Assembly (NCBI RefSeq): GCF_900199435.1
Contig: NZ_OAML01000003.1
Coordinates: 372,001 to 436,000 of the forward strand
Source: Pygmaiobacter massiliensis
GTDB lineage: Bacteria; Bacillota; Clostridia; Oscillospirales; Ruminococcaceae
Direction: 5' to 3'
Length of the DNA stretch: 64,000 nucleotides
Below, in pieces: positions 18,314 to 25,952 of the stretch (positions are counted from its first letter, which is position 1; the number at the start of each line of letters is the position of its first letter). The notes under the pieces are model-generated. The model was not told the DNA's origin. It was given only the letters and a program-made list of their open reading frames with translations, and ran no database searches. Position numbers and translations under genes: made by a program.

Positions 18314-19018
18314 ATGTTACAAGTACAAAATATCAACGTCAGCTACGGCTCCATCCACGCCATTCACGATGTTAGCTTAGAGGTGCACGAGGGCGAAATT
18401 GTTTCGCTGATTGGCGCAAACGGTGCAGGTAAAACCACCATCCTGCACACAATCTCTGGGCTTAAACGCCCGGACAGCGGCAGCATCGTGCTGGAGGGCC
18501 ACGACCTTGTGAAAACGGACCCGCCGAAGATTCTCACGCTTGGAATGGCGCACGTGCCCGAAGGCCGCCGCGTCTTTCAGCGGCTGACCGTGCAGGAAAA
18601 TCTGGAGCTCGGTGCTTATATCCTAAAAGACAAAGACCAGATTCAGGAGCTGATGGCAGAGGTTTATCGCCGTTTTCCGCGTTTGGATGAGCGCAGAAAA
18701 CAGCTTGCAGGCACTCTTTCGGGCGGCGAGCAGCAGATGCTTGCCACCGGCCGTGCGATGATGACCGGTGCGAAAATGATTTTGATGGATGAGCCGTCGA
18801 TGGGCCTTTCGCCGTTGCTGGTAAAAGACATCTTCCGCATCATTGAAGATCTCAATGACCAGGGCAAAACCATTCTTTTGGTGGAGCAGAATGCAAAAAT
18901 GGCCCTTTCGATTGCCGACCGAGCTTACGTGCTGGAAACCGGCAAAATCGTTATGTCGGGCGATGCCCATGATTTGCTGGAGGATGATAAAGTCCGCAAA
19001 GCATATCTGGGTGCATAA
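18314..19018 (+). CDS. livF: Branched-chain amino acid ABC transporter ATPase LivF
   Basis: Second ATPase, 234 residues. Walker A GANGAGKTT, Q-loop region AHVPEGRRVFQRLTV (family hallmark), signature LSGGEQQMLATGRAM, Walker B MILMDEPSMGLSP, and H-loop LVEQNAKMAL. The start at 18314 has GGAGG at 5 nt. An ATG at 18302 overlaps that site and is unlikely. Last gene of the operon; a terminator follows. Confidence 0.96.
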   Translation: MLQVQNINVSYGSIHAIHDVSLEVHEGEIVSLIGANGAGKTTILHTISGLKRPDSGSIVLEGHDLVKTDPPKILTLGMAHVPEGRRVFQRLTVQENLELGAYILKDKDQIQELMAEVYRRFPRLDERRKQLAGTLSGGEQQMLATGRAMMTGAKMILMDEPSMGLSPLLVKDIFRIIEDLNDQGKTILLVEQNAKMALSIADRAYVLETGKIVMSGDAHDLLEDDKVRKAYLGA

Positions 19019-19054
19019 ACTCGCCCACAAAAGGCGCAAAATAAGACGAAATAA

Positions 19055-19088
19055 AACACCGCTTGCCTGAGGGCAGGCGGTGTTCTCT
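19055..19088 (+). terminator. Terminator of the liv operon
   Basis: AACACCGC-TTGCCT/GGCAGGCGGTGTT hairpin followed by a short T-rich tract (CTCTGTTTG). The U-tract is weak. Confidence 0.65.
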
Positions 19089-19201
19089 GTTTGTGCTTTT
19101 TCTGCACCTGTTCAATTTTGTGAAAGCAAAGAAAGCTTTTTCAACGGGCAGCGAATGTGGTATACTGAAAAAAGTTATATCGCAACTAAAGCGAGGCAAA
19201 A

Positions 19202-19594
19202 ATGAAGAAAAAATGGTTAAAATGGGCCGCAACGGTTGCCCTTACCCTCGCGGGGCTTGGGCTGGGGGTTGTGGTCCTCGTAATTGTATACCGTACTTTA
19301 CCGCGCTGGCTGTTTTGGATTGCTGTGTTTTTTTATGTACAAGCTGTTTTAGGCGGTATTGTAAGGCTATGGATGACCCGCCCCGGCTATCAAGAAAAAG
19401 AGCAACGCGAGCGGCCAGAATGGCACCCGCCATTGCCGCAGGCACCCCGCCGCCATTGCCCATTATGTGGCCAGGCAGTAGCAGGCAACGACCGGTGCTG
19501 CCGGTATTGCGGCGCACAACTGGAAGATTCAAAGCTTTATCAAAACAGCTCAGACGAAAAGCTACCGGTGGCAAAAAAGGAGTCGGATAAATGA
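19202..19594 (+). CDS. Small membrane protein with C-terminal zinc ribbon
   Basis: A 130-residue protein of unknown function. Two predicted helices (about 9-30 and 35-56) are followed by a basic linker and a four-cysteine knuckle pair CPLCG...CCRYCG near 86-107, which should bind Zn. The last 20 residues are hydrophilic. It overlaps the next gene by 4 nt (ATGA), so the two are translated together. TATACT at 19160-19165 may be its -10. Not recognised as any characterised family. Confidence 0.75.
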   Translation: MKKKWLKWAATVALTLAGLGLGVVVLVIVYRTLPRWLFWIAVFFYVQAVLGGIVRLWMTRPGYQEKEQRERPEWHPPLPQAPRRHCPLCGQAVAGNDRCCRYCGAQLEDSKLYQNSSDEKLPVAKKESDK

Positions 19595-20265
19595 AACTGA
19601 AATTAATTTTGGGCGGGGCCATGCTCTCACTGCCCGTGCTGCTACTGGCCACTGCCTGCGGGCTGGGGCTGTTACATATCAGCGATTGGCTTTATCGGCT
19701 GGATATCCGCTGGCTGGATATTGAAGCCACCAGCGGTCTCGCAAAGCAAGAAATTTTGAGCAATTACCACGCCGTAATGCAGTATCTTTCTCCGTTTTCC
19801 CGGTCGGCGTTTTCGCTGCCCAGCCTCAAATTTTCTGCCGAAGGTGCAGCGCACTTTGCGGATACCAAGCGTATTTTTCTTGGGGTGTATTTTGCGGGCG
19901 GCTTGAGTGGTGCTTTGCTTGTGGTGCTGAAAAAAGCAAAGCTTTTAGGCCGTATTGTGTGCCGTAGTGCCGGTATTGCCACACTTGTGCTGCCGGGTGT
20001 AATTCTCGCAGCGATGGCACTGGATTTTGACACCGCATTTGTAGTGTTTCATAAACTGTTTTTTCCCGGTGCAACCAACTGGCTGTTTGATTACGCCACA
20101 GATCCTATCATTTATATTCTGCCGGCTGCTTTTTTTCTGCACTGTGCAGTTTTTATTGCGCTGTGCTGGGCAGTCGCAGGGGCGCTTTTGCTTTGGGCTG
20201 GCAGAAAAACCACACCCAAAATAACAGTGCAGCCCCAAGCCGAAAAAGAGCTGGTAACTGTGTAA
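19591..20265 (+). CDS. TIGR01906/DUF1461 family integral membrane protein
   Basis: A 224-residue protein with about four to five helices. It carries the family marks: ILSNYHAVMQYLSPF (NYxxxMxYL), LKFSAEGAAHFADTKRIF (HFxDxK) and GATNWLFDYATDPIIYILP near the C-terminus. In some lactobacilli, DUF1461 proteins are involved in uptake or conversion of compounds, but no general function is established. It is coupled to the upstream zinc-ribbon membrane gene by a 4-nt overlap. Confidence 0.82.
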   Translation: MKLKLILGGAMLSLPVLLLATACGLGLLHISDWLYRLDIRWLDIEATSGLAKQEILSNYHAVMQYLSPFSRSAFSLPSLKFSAEGAAHFADTKRIFLGVYFAGGLSGALLVVLKKAKLLGRIVCRSAGIATLVLPGVILAAMALDFDTAFVVFHKLFFPGATNWLFDYATDPIIYILPAAFFLHCAVFIALCWAVAGALLLWAGRKTTPKITVQPQAEKELVTV

Positions 20266-20358
20266 TGCAAAGGCACCAGGTGCTGCCGGTAGGGGGCACA
20301 ACAGGGCTTTCTCTTTTTTAAAAGGGGGCTGACAATTAACGTTCTATCAATTCCATGA

Positions 20359-20400
20359 AGCTCTCGCTGATGCATTTGGCATTGGCGAGGGCTTTATTTT
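20359..20400 (+). terminator. Terminator of the DUF1461 unit
   Basis: AGCTCTCGCTGATGC/GGCATTGGCGAGGGCT imperfect stem followed by TTATTTTAT. Confidence 0.7.
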
Positions 20401-20469
20401 ATCCTTTCAAAAAACAGAGCCTTTGCTTTTGCAGAAAAAGCTGCTGATAAAAATTTTTTAGCAGACATA

Positions 20470-20498
20470 TTGATGTTTATCTATGTGAAGAATATAAT
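20470..20498 (+). promoter_or_regulatory. Promoter and probable ArsR operator of the ars operon
   Basis: TTGATG (20470-20475), a 17-nt spacer and TATAAT (20493-20498). An imperfect inverted repeat brackets it: ATATTGATGTTTATCTAT (20467-20484) and the reverse complement of ATAGACGACTATCAATGT further downstream agree at 13 of 18 positions. It is therefore a candidate autoregulatory operator, but footprint data would be needed to define it. Confidence 0.65.
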
Positions 20499-20535
20499 AC
20501 AGATAGACGACTATCAATGTGATGGGGGAGAAAAC

Positions 20536-20835
20536 ATGAATGCTATTGACGTAGCGCTGCTGTGTAAAGCTCTTGGAGATACCAACCGGTTGCAGATTGT
20601 GCAGATGCTGGCAGATGGAGAAAAATGTGCCTGCAAGCTGCTGGAAGCGTTTGAGATTACTCAGCCGACGCTTTCGCACCATATGAAAATTCTTTGCGAA
20701 AGCGGCTTGGTGGATGTGCGCCGCGAAGGTAAGTGGAACCACTATTCTCTAAACTGCGAAACGTTCGTTGCTTTTCAGCAGTTTTTAGGTTCGCTAACCT
20801 GTTGCGGGGACGAGGGGAAGTGTAACTGTAAATGA
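20536..20835 (+). CDS. arsR: ArsR/SmtB family metalloregulator
   Basis: A 99-residue winged-helix repressor. Helix 3 carries KCACKLLEAF (Cys31, Cys33), placed like the ELCVCDL arsenite site of ArsR, and the recognition helix reads TQPTLSHHMKIL. The C-terminus adds four more cysteines (89, 90, 96, 98), which could form an extra metal or metalloid site. It should release DNA on binding As(III) or Sb(III). GGGGAG precedes the ATG at 20536; the frame reaches 22 codons further back through the promoter region, which is not credible. Its stop overlaps the permease start. Confidence 0.9.
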   Translation: MNAIDVALLCKALGDTNRLQIVQMLADGEKCACKLLEAFEITQPTLSHHMKILCESGLVDVRREGKWNHYSLNCETFVAFQQFLGSLTCCGDEGKCNCK

Positions 20836-21830
20836 TTTGGAACTTTGTGCAAGATCAGGTTTTGGGGATGAAGTGGCTCAACGCGCTGATTGGTCGACTG
20901 CTTGAGTCAGTCGGCATCGACATTACCGGGCGCATGGGCGGTAGCTTTCAGTTTTTTCTTTATGATGTACTGAAAATTTCGGTGCTGCTTTGCTGCTTGA
21001 TTTTTCTTATCTCGTATATTCAAAGCTATTTTCCGCCCGAGCGCAGCAAAAAAATTATGGGCAGGTTTCATGGTATCTGGGCCAACTGCATTGCGGCGCT
21101 GCTGGGTACGGTGACACCCTTTTGCTCCTGCTCGTCTATCCCGCTTTTTATCGGGTTCACCAGTGCCGGTCTTCCCCTTGGCGTAACCTTTTCGTTCCTG
21201 ATTTCATCGCCGATGGTGGACCTTGGCAGTTTGGTGTTGCTGATGAGCATTTTCTGCACCAAGGTTGCCATCGTGTATGTGCTGGTAGGCTTGGTGATTG
21301 CTGTGATCGGCGGTACCATGATTGAAAAACTGCATCTGGAAGACCAGGTGGAAGCCTTTATCCGCAACGCGAGCGCCGTGGAGCTGGATGCGCCGACACT
21401 AACGAAAAAAGATCGCTTAATCTACGCCAAAGACCAGGTAACGTCAACCTTTAAAAAAGTGTTTCCCTATATTCTGGTGGGTGTGGGCATTGGCGCAATT
21501 ATCCACAACTGGATACCCGAAACCTGGATAGAAGCCGTGCTGGGCAGCAATAACCCGTTTGGTGTGGTGCTTGCAACCCTCATAGGCGTGCCGATGTATG
21601 CTGATATTTTCGGGACCATTCCTGTGGCTGAGGCACTGCTTTTTAAAGGTGCCCAGCTTGGCACCATACTGGCATTTATGATGGGAGTAACAACGCTTTC
21701 GCTGCCTTCGATGATTATGCTGCGCAAAGCAATTAAGCCCAAACTGCTGGCGGTGTTTGTAGGCATCTGCACTGTGGGTATTATAATCCTAGGTTACCTT
21801 TTTAACGCATTTTCATTTCTATTGATATAA
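20832..21830 (+). CDS. Permease of the ArsP/DUF318 (COG0701) family
   Basis: A 332-residue membrane protein with about 8-9 helices. It has the family motif GTVTPFCSCSSIPLFIGF near 95-112 (the conserved PFCSCS cysteines) and a second half repeat LIGVPMYADIFGTIPV. Family members export methylated or trivalent arsenicals (ArsP) or act as metal permeases. A 4-nt overlap with arsR and the downstream arsC make arsenic efflux the best guess. No arsB/acr3 type pump is present nearby, so this permease may be the only exporter of the operon. Confidence 0.87.
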   Translation: MIWNFVQDQVLGMKWLNALIGRLLESVGIDITGRMGGSFQFFLYDVLKISVLLCCLIFLISYIQSYFPPERSKKIMGRFHGIWANCIAALLGTVTPFCSCSSIPLFIGFTSAGLPLGVTFSFLISSPMVDLGSLVLLMSIFCTKVAIVYVLVGLVIAVIGGTMIEKLHLEDQVEAFIRNASAVELDAPTLTKKDRLIYAKDQVTSTFKKVFPYILVGVGIGAIIHNWIPETWIEAVLGSNNPFGVVLATLIGVPMYADIFGTIPVAEALLFKGAQLGTILAFMMGVTTLSLPSMIMLRKAIKPKLLAVFVGICTVGIIILGYLFNAFSFLLI

Positions 21831-21842
21831 GGGGGAAGAAAG

Positions 21843-22184
21843 ATGGGCCTTTTCGGAAAAAAGAAAGAAGCGCCGGAAAAAACAACTTGCAGCTGCAATG
21901 GCAACTGCGGGACAGCAAAAACGCAGGCAACAGAGGTGTCAGCCAATGTAAAGGTGCTCGGTTCGGGCTGTGCAAAATGCAACGAGCTTGTAAAAGCGAC
22001 CAAAGAGGCGCTGGCAGAGCTGGGCATGGATACCGCGGTAGAGCATGTGACAGACTTTGCTGAAATTGCAGCTTATGGCGTAATGTCAGCCCCTGCGCTG
22101 GTGGTGGACGGTAAAGTAGCTGTTTATGGCAAAGTGCTGAAAAAAGAAGAGATTGTAGAACTGCTGCACAAACTAAGAGGATAA
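21843..22184 (+). CDS. Small thioredoxin-like protein with extra N-terminal Cys motif
   Basis: A 113-residue protein. A thioredoxin-fold domain starts near residue 35, with active site GCAKC (Cys43, Cys46), and a cis-Pro loop follows at VMSAPALVVDGKV. This is the 'redox-active disulfide protein 2' (Thioredoxin_3) type. Residues 16-22 add C-S-C-N-G-N-C, a cluster that could bind metalloid. In this operon it could reduce ArsC or pass As(III) to the permease; both are inference. The start lies 8 nt after an AGGGGGAAG site. Confidence 0.85.
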   Translation: MGLFGKKKEAPEKTTCSCNGNCGTAKTQATEVSANVKVLGSGCAKCNELVKATKEALAELGMDTAVEHVTDFAEIAAYGVMSAPALVVDGKVAVYGKVLKKEEIVELLHKLRG

Positions 22185-22187
22185 AAG

Positions 22188-22598
22188 ATGATAAAGAAGC
22201 CGAAAGTCGCATTTGTTTGTGTCCATAACGCCTGCCGTAGCCAAATGGCAGAAGCGCTTGCACGCCAGTTTGCAGCAGATGCTATGGAAAGCTATTCTGC
22301 CGGTACTGAGCTCAAAGCGAGTATAGACCCTGGTGCAGTGCAGACGATAAAACAGCATTATGGTATCGATATGGCTGAAACACAGCGCCCCAAATTGCTT
22401 GCGGAGCTGCCGGCGATAGATATTTTAGTGACGATGGGCTGTAACGTGCAGTGTCCGGGGCTGCCCTGCCGCAGCCGGGAAGACTGGGGCCTTGAAGACC
22501 CGAGCGGTAAAGGCGAAGCGGCTTATCTTGCTACAGCACGCGAAATTGAAGCAAAGCTCGAATCGCTCAAACACCGAATTTGTGCAGGCGAGATGTAA
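22188..22598 (+). CDS. arsC: Arsenate reductase, low-molecular-weight phosphatase type
   Basis: Reduces arsenate to arsenite for export. The 136-residue protein has the P-loop CVHNACRS (Cys11, Arg17) and the resolving cysteines in MGCNVQCPGLPC (about Cys85, Cys89, Cys94), followed by REDWGLEDPSG. This clade uses thioredoxin as electron donor, which fits the thioredoxin-like gene 3 nt upstream. Last gene of the ars operon. Confidence 0.93.
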   Translation: MIKKPKVAFVCVHNACRSQMAEALARQFAADAMESYSAGTELKASIDPGAVQTIKQHYGIDMAETQRPKLLAELPAIDILVTMGCNVQCPGLPCRSREDWGLEDPSGKGEAAYLATAREIEAKLESLKHRICAGEM

Positions 22599-22650
22599 TT
22601 TTCGCCGCGCTGCAAAGGGCTGGTTAATGCTGAAGCAAAAAAGCAAAGAA

Positions 22651-22685
22651 AAAACAGGTATCGAATACTTCGATACCTGTTTTTA
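22651..22685. terminator. Bidirectional terminator between arsC and gltX
   Basis: AAAACAGGTATCGAA/TTCGATACCTGTTTT is a perfect 15-bp stem with A- and T-runs on the two sides. It serves both converging genes. Confidence 0.9.
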
Positions 22686-22697
22686 TAGTTATATCAG

Positions 22698-24146
22698 TTA
22701 GCCGAGCTTTGCCAGAGCAGCGCGAAGGCGCTCCATGGTACGCTCTTTACCGATGATGGCAGCAATTTCAATGCCGCCGCCCGGGGTGAACTGCATGCCG
22801 GAAAGCGCAACGCGCAGCGGCCACAGCATCCAGCCGTTCTTTACTTCTAGTTTTGCAATGAGGTCAAAGCAGGCTGCGTGAATCTTCTCCACGGTCCAGT
22901 CCTGCAGCTCCTCAAGCACGGGCAGCAAAGCGGTGAGAGCCTCTTTGGCGGTCTCGGGTGTGGTTTTCATCTTTTTGCTGGTGTACATCTCAACGTCGTA
23001 CTCCTGTACAGCGTCCACAAACGGCAGCTGTGCGGGAATGTCGCCCAGCACCTCGCAGCGCTGTTGCAGCACATGGCAAAGCACCTTTTTGTCGCAGGGG
23101 GTTTTAACCGCCTGATCAATCCAAGGCTCTGCGGCAGCAAAGAACTCTTCCGGTGTCATGCGGCGGATATACTCAGCATTCATGAAACGAAGTTTCTCAG
23201 AATCGAAAATAGCGGGGGATTTGCTGATGCCGCTTTCGCTCCAGATTTTCTCCATCTCCTCGAGCGAGAAGATTTCCTGCTCGCCTTTCGGGCTCCAGCC
23301 GCAAAGTGCAATGTAGTTAAGCACTGCAGCGGTCAAGTAGCCTTTTGCGATAAGGTCCTGATAGCTTGCGTCGCCGTTACGTTTGGAAAGCTTGTTCTGA
23401 GCATCTTTCATAACCGGCGGGCAGTGGATATAGACCGGCAGCGGCCAGCCGAATGCTTGATAAAGCAGGTTGTATTTAGGGGTGGAAGAGAGATACTCGG
23501 AGCCGCGAATGACGTGGCTGATCTCCATCAGATGGTCGTCGACTACGTTTGCAAAGTTGTAGGTCGGCATGCCATCGGTTTTCAGCAGAATCTGGTCATC
23601 GAGGGTGGAGTTCTCCACTTCAATGTGGCCGTAGACCACATCTTCAAAGCTGGTGGTGCCGGTACGGGGCATCTTCTGACGGATAACATACGGAACGCCA
23701 GCGTCCAGTTTCTCCTGCACCTGCTCGGGGGTCAGCTCGCGGCACTGGCCGTCATAATGGGGAGCCTGGCCGCTGGCTTTCTGCACAGCGCGCATCTCAT
23801 CAAGGCGCTCTTTATCGCAGAAGCAATAATAAGCAGCGCCTTTTTCAATCAGCTGTTTGGCATAATCCAGGTAGAGGCCTTTGCGGTCGCTCTGAACATA
23901 GGGGCCAAAGCCGCCGTCTTTGTCCGGGCCTTCGTCCCACAGCAGGCCAGTTTCGCGCAGGGTGCCGTAAATGATATCCAGCGCGCCCTCAACAAAGCGT
24001 TCCTGGTCGGTATCCTCGATGCGCAGCACAAAGGTGCCGCCGGCACTTCTGGCTTTGAGATAGGCGTACAGTGCGGTGCGCAGATTGCCGACGTGCATAT
24101 AGCCGGTCGGGCTCGGCGCAAAACGTGTTCTGACTTTCCCAGACAT
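22698..24146 (-). CDS. gltX: Glutamate--tRNA ligase
   Basis: Class I synthetase, 482 residues. HIGH motif as YMHVGNLRTALY near residue 14, preceded by TRFAPSPTG; GIRIEDTDQ-type motif as VLRIEDTDQERF; KMSKS motif as KLSKRNGD near 252; and a C-terminal helical anticodon-binding domain. The start at 24146 has GAGGAGG upstream; the frame extends 13 codons further back without one. In Clostridia this enzyme is usually non-discriminating and relies on GatCAB for Gln-tRNA, which is not seen in this window. Confidence 0.96.
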   Translation of the reverse strand: MSGKVRTRFAPSPTGYMHVGNLRTALYAYLKARSAGGTFVLRIEDTDQERFVEGALDIIYGTLRETGLLWDEGPDKDGGFGPYVQSDRKGLYLDYAKQLIEKGAAYYCFCDKERLDEMRAVQKASGQAPHYDGQCRELTPEQVQEKLDAGVPYVIRQKMPRTGTTSFEDVVYGHIEVENSTLDDQILLKTDGMPTYNFANVVDDHLMEISHVIRGSEYLSSTPKYNLLYQAFGWPLPVYIHCPPVMKDAQNKLSKRNGDASYQDLIAKGYLTAAVLNYIALCGWSPKGEQEIFSLEEMEKIWSESGISKSPAIFDSEKLRFMNAEYIRRMTPEEFFAAAEPWIDQAVKTPCDKKVLCHVLQQRCEVLGDIPAQLPFVDAVQEYDVEMYTSKKMKTTPETAKEALTALLPVLEELQDWTVEKIHAACFDLIAKLEVKNGWMLWPLRVALSGMQFTPGGGIEIAAIIGKERTMERLRAALAKLG

Positions 24147-24209
24147 AGATGTTCCTCCTCGATAAAGCCCTGTAAAAAAGGGCAAATAGCATATAATATG
24201 GTAAAGTAT

Positions 24210-24238
24210 AGTTTAAACTGCCCGCGCGTGTTTGTCAA
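24210..24238 (-). promoter_or_regulatory. Promoter of gltX
   Basis: On the minus strand TTGACA (24238-24233), a 17-nt spacer and TAAACT (24215-24210). Confidence 0.7.
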
Positions 24239-24319
24239 TTCAGCAAGCGAAAAAACTGTGTTAAAAGGCTGCAAATCCCGGCATAAGAGAAAACGGTGTG
24301 AAAATCTATATAGCCAAAA

Positions 24320-24348
24320 TTGAATAACAACATTGCATCGTGTATAAT
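24320..24348 (+). promoter_or_regulatory. Promoter of the MBOAT operon
   Basis: TTGAAT (24320-24325), a 17-nt spacer and TATAAT (24343-24348), about 100 nt upstream of the GTG start. Confidence 0.8.
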
Positions 24349-24446
24349 AAAGATTATTCCCGGAAAACCCCGTGTCAAAACAGCTGTTTATACTGCTTTG
24401 GCAAATGTAGGGGAACAAGCCGTAAGACAAGAGAGGAGGGCAGGTT

Positions 24447-25895
24447 GTGCAGCTGAATTCGTTTGGCTTTTTTGCTTTTTTTGCAGTGGTATTTGCTGCA
24501 TACTGGGCGCTGCCTGCCCGCTGGCGAGTGCCGGTTTTATTTGTTGCCAGTATGGGGTTTTATGCTTGCTTTGGCAGCAGCTATCTCTTGCTTTTACTGG
24601 GCTGCATTACAGCGGTTTGGGCAGGCGGGCAATGGCTTGCCGCAAACCCAACAAAAGCGCGGTTGCGGCTGGCTTTGGTGCTCGTCTTTGCGCCGCTTGC
24701 GCTGTTTAAGTATTTCGATTTTGCTTCTGGCCTGCTGGCGAGTGCACTTTCGGCCATTGCACTGCCTGTTTCTCCGGTGCTGCTGCGGCTGGCACAGCCG
24801 GTCGGCATCAGCTATTATACCTTTCAGGCGGTCAGCTATCTTGTAGATATCTACCGCGGCAAACAAAAGCCGGAAAAAAGCTTTTTTGTCTGCGGGCTGT
24901 TTCTTTCGTTCTTTCCGCAAATCATTGCGGGCCCAATGACACGGCCTCGAGTATTGGCGCCGCAATTTACCGAAGAGCAAAAATTTGATTACGATACCGC
25001 AATTGCTTGCGCGCAGTTGATTTTGCTGGGCCTTTTCAAAAAAATGGTGGTGGCAGACAGCCTTGCTGCCTGGATCGGCACCTATTACCGCAACGGCTAC
25101 CAGGTGTACAGCGGTTCGCTGTTGCTGCTGGCGCTGTTTTATACCATTCAGATTTATGCGGATTTTTCGGGCTATACCGATATGGCGCGCGGCTTTGCCG
25201 GGCTGCTGGGCATCGATCTTGCCGAAAACTTTCGCACGCCCTATCTCTCCACCTCAATTAAAGAATTTTGGGGCCGCTGGCACATCTCGCTGTCCTCCTG
25301 GCTTTCTGAATATCTTTACATTCCGCTGGGGGGCAGCCGTGTTTCTAAACCGCGCCACTGTTTTAACCTGATGGTTACCTTTGTGCTTTCGGGCCTTTGG
25401 CACGGCGCAAGCCTGATGATGCTGCTTTGGGGTGCGCTGCACGGTGTTTACATGGTGGTAGGCACTCTTACAAAACCCTTGCGTGATCGAATGTTCGCTG
25501 CATTACACTGGAGCAGAGAAAGCATTACGGCGCGCATTTTCAGCACAGCGATTACCTTTTGTCTGGTGGCCTATGCGTGGATATTCTTCAGCGCGCCAAC
25601 ACCGGAGCAAGGCCTTTATATGGCCACCCATCTGTTTACCGATTTTGTGCCGAGCGTGCGCTATCTCAAAGACAGCATTGTATTGCTTGGGCTTTCGCCC
25701 GAAGCCTTTTTACAGCAGATGCTCTGGATTGGCAGCATCTTTGTGCTCGACCTTGCCTGCTATAACACTACTTTCCCTGCATTTTTAAAAGCACGCAGCA
25801 AGCCGGTAAGGATAGGGCTGTGCTACCTGCTCGTGCTGCTGGTAGTGTTGTTTGGCAATTTTGGCGCAGGCGAATTTATCTATTTCAAATTTTAA
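24447..25895 (+). CDS. MBOAT-family O-acyltransferase (AlgI/DltB-like)
   Basis: A 482-residue polytopic membrane protein that should move acyl groups across the membrane to an extracellular polymer. Family marks are PVGISYYTFQAVSYLVD near 125, AGPMTRP, IYADFSGYTDMARG, the catalytic region EFWGRWHISLSSWLSEYLYIPLGG (as EFWGRWHISLSSW and YLYIPLGGS) and the invariant His in LSGLWHGAS. The start is GTG at 24447 after GAGGAGGG. It is followed 57 nt later by an SGNH-like gene, the usual partner arrangement for O-acetylation of exopolysaccharide or wall polymers. Substrate unknown. Confidence 0.92.
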   Translation: MQLNSFGFFAFFAVVFAAYWALPARWRVPVLFVASMGFYACFGSSYLLLLLGCITAVWAGGQWLAANPTKARLRLALVLVFAPLALFKYFDFASGLLASALSAIALPVSPVLLRLAQPVGISYYTFQAVSYLVDIYRGKQKPEKSFFVCGLFLSFFPQIIAGPMTRPRVLAPQFTEEQKFDYDTAIACAQLILLGLFKKMVVADSLAAWIGTYYRNGYQVYSGSLLLLALFYTIQIYADFSGYTDMARGFAGLLGIDLAENFRTPYLSTSIKEFWGRWHISLSSWLSEYLYIPLGGSRVSKPRHCFNLMVTFVLSGLWHGASLMMLLWGALHGVYMVVGTLTKPLRDRMFAALHWSRESITARIFSTAITFCLVAYAWIFFSAPTPEQGLYMATHLFTDFVPSVRYLKDSIVLLGLSPEAFLQQMLWIGSIFVLDLACYNTTFPAFLKARSKPVRIGLCYLLVLLVVLFGNFGAGEFIYFKF

Positions 25896-25952
25896 GGCAA
25901 GCAGCCGTGGTATGCTGCATAGCGTACGCCGCAACGAAAGGAGGGGACGAGC

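Noticed and set aside
24201-24208. TATACT considered as the -10 of the gltX promoter (minus strand)
   Set aside because: The spacer to TTGACA would be 22 nt; TAAACT gives 17 nt and is preferred.
22878-24323. 481-codon plus-strand frame opposite gltX
   Set aside because: Antisense shadow of gltX; composition and lack of homology argue against coding.
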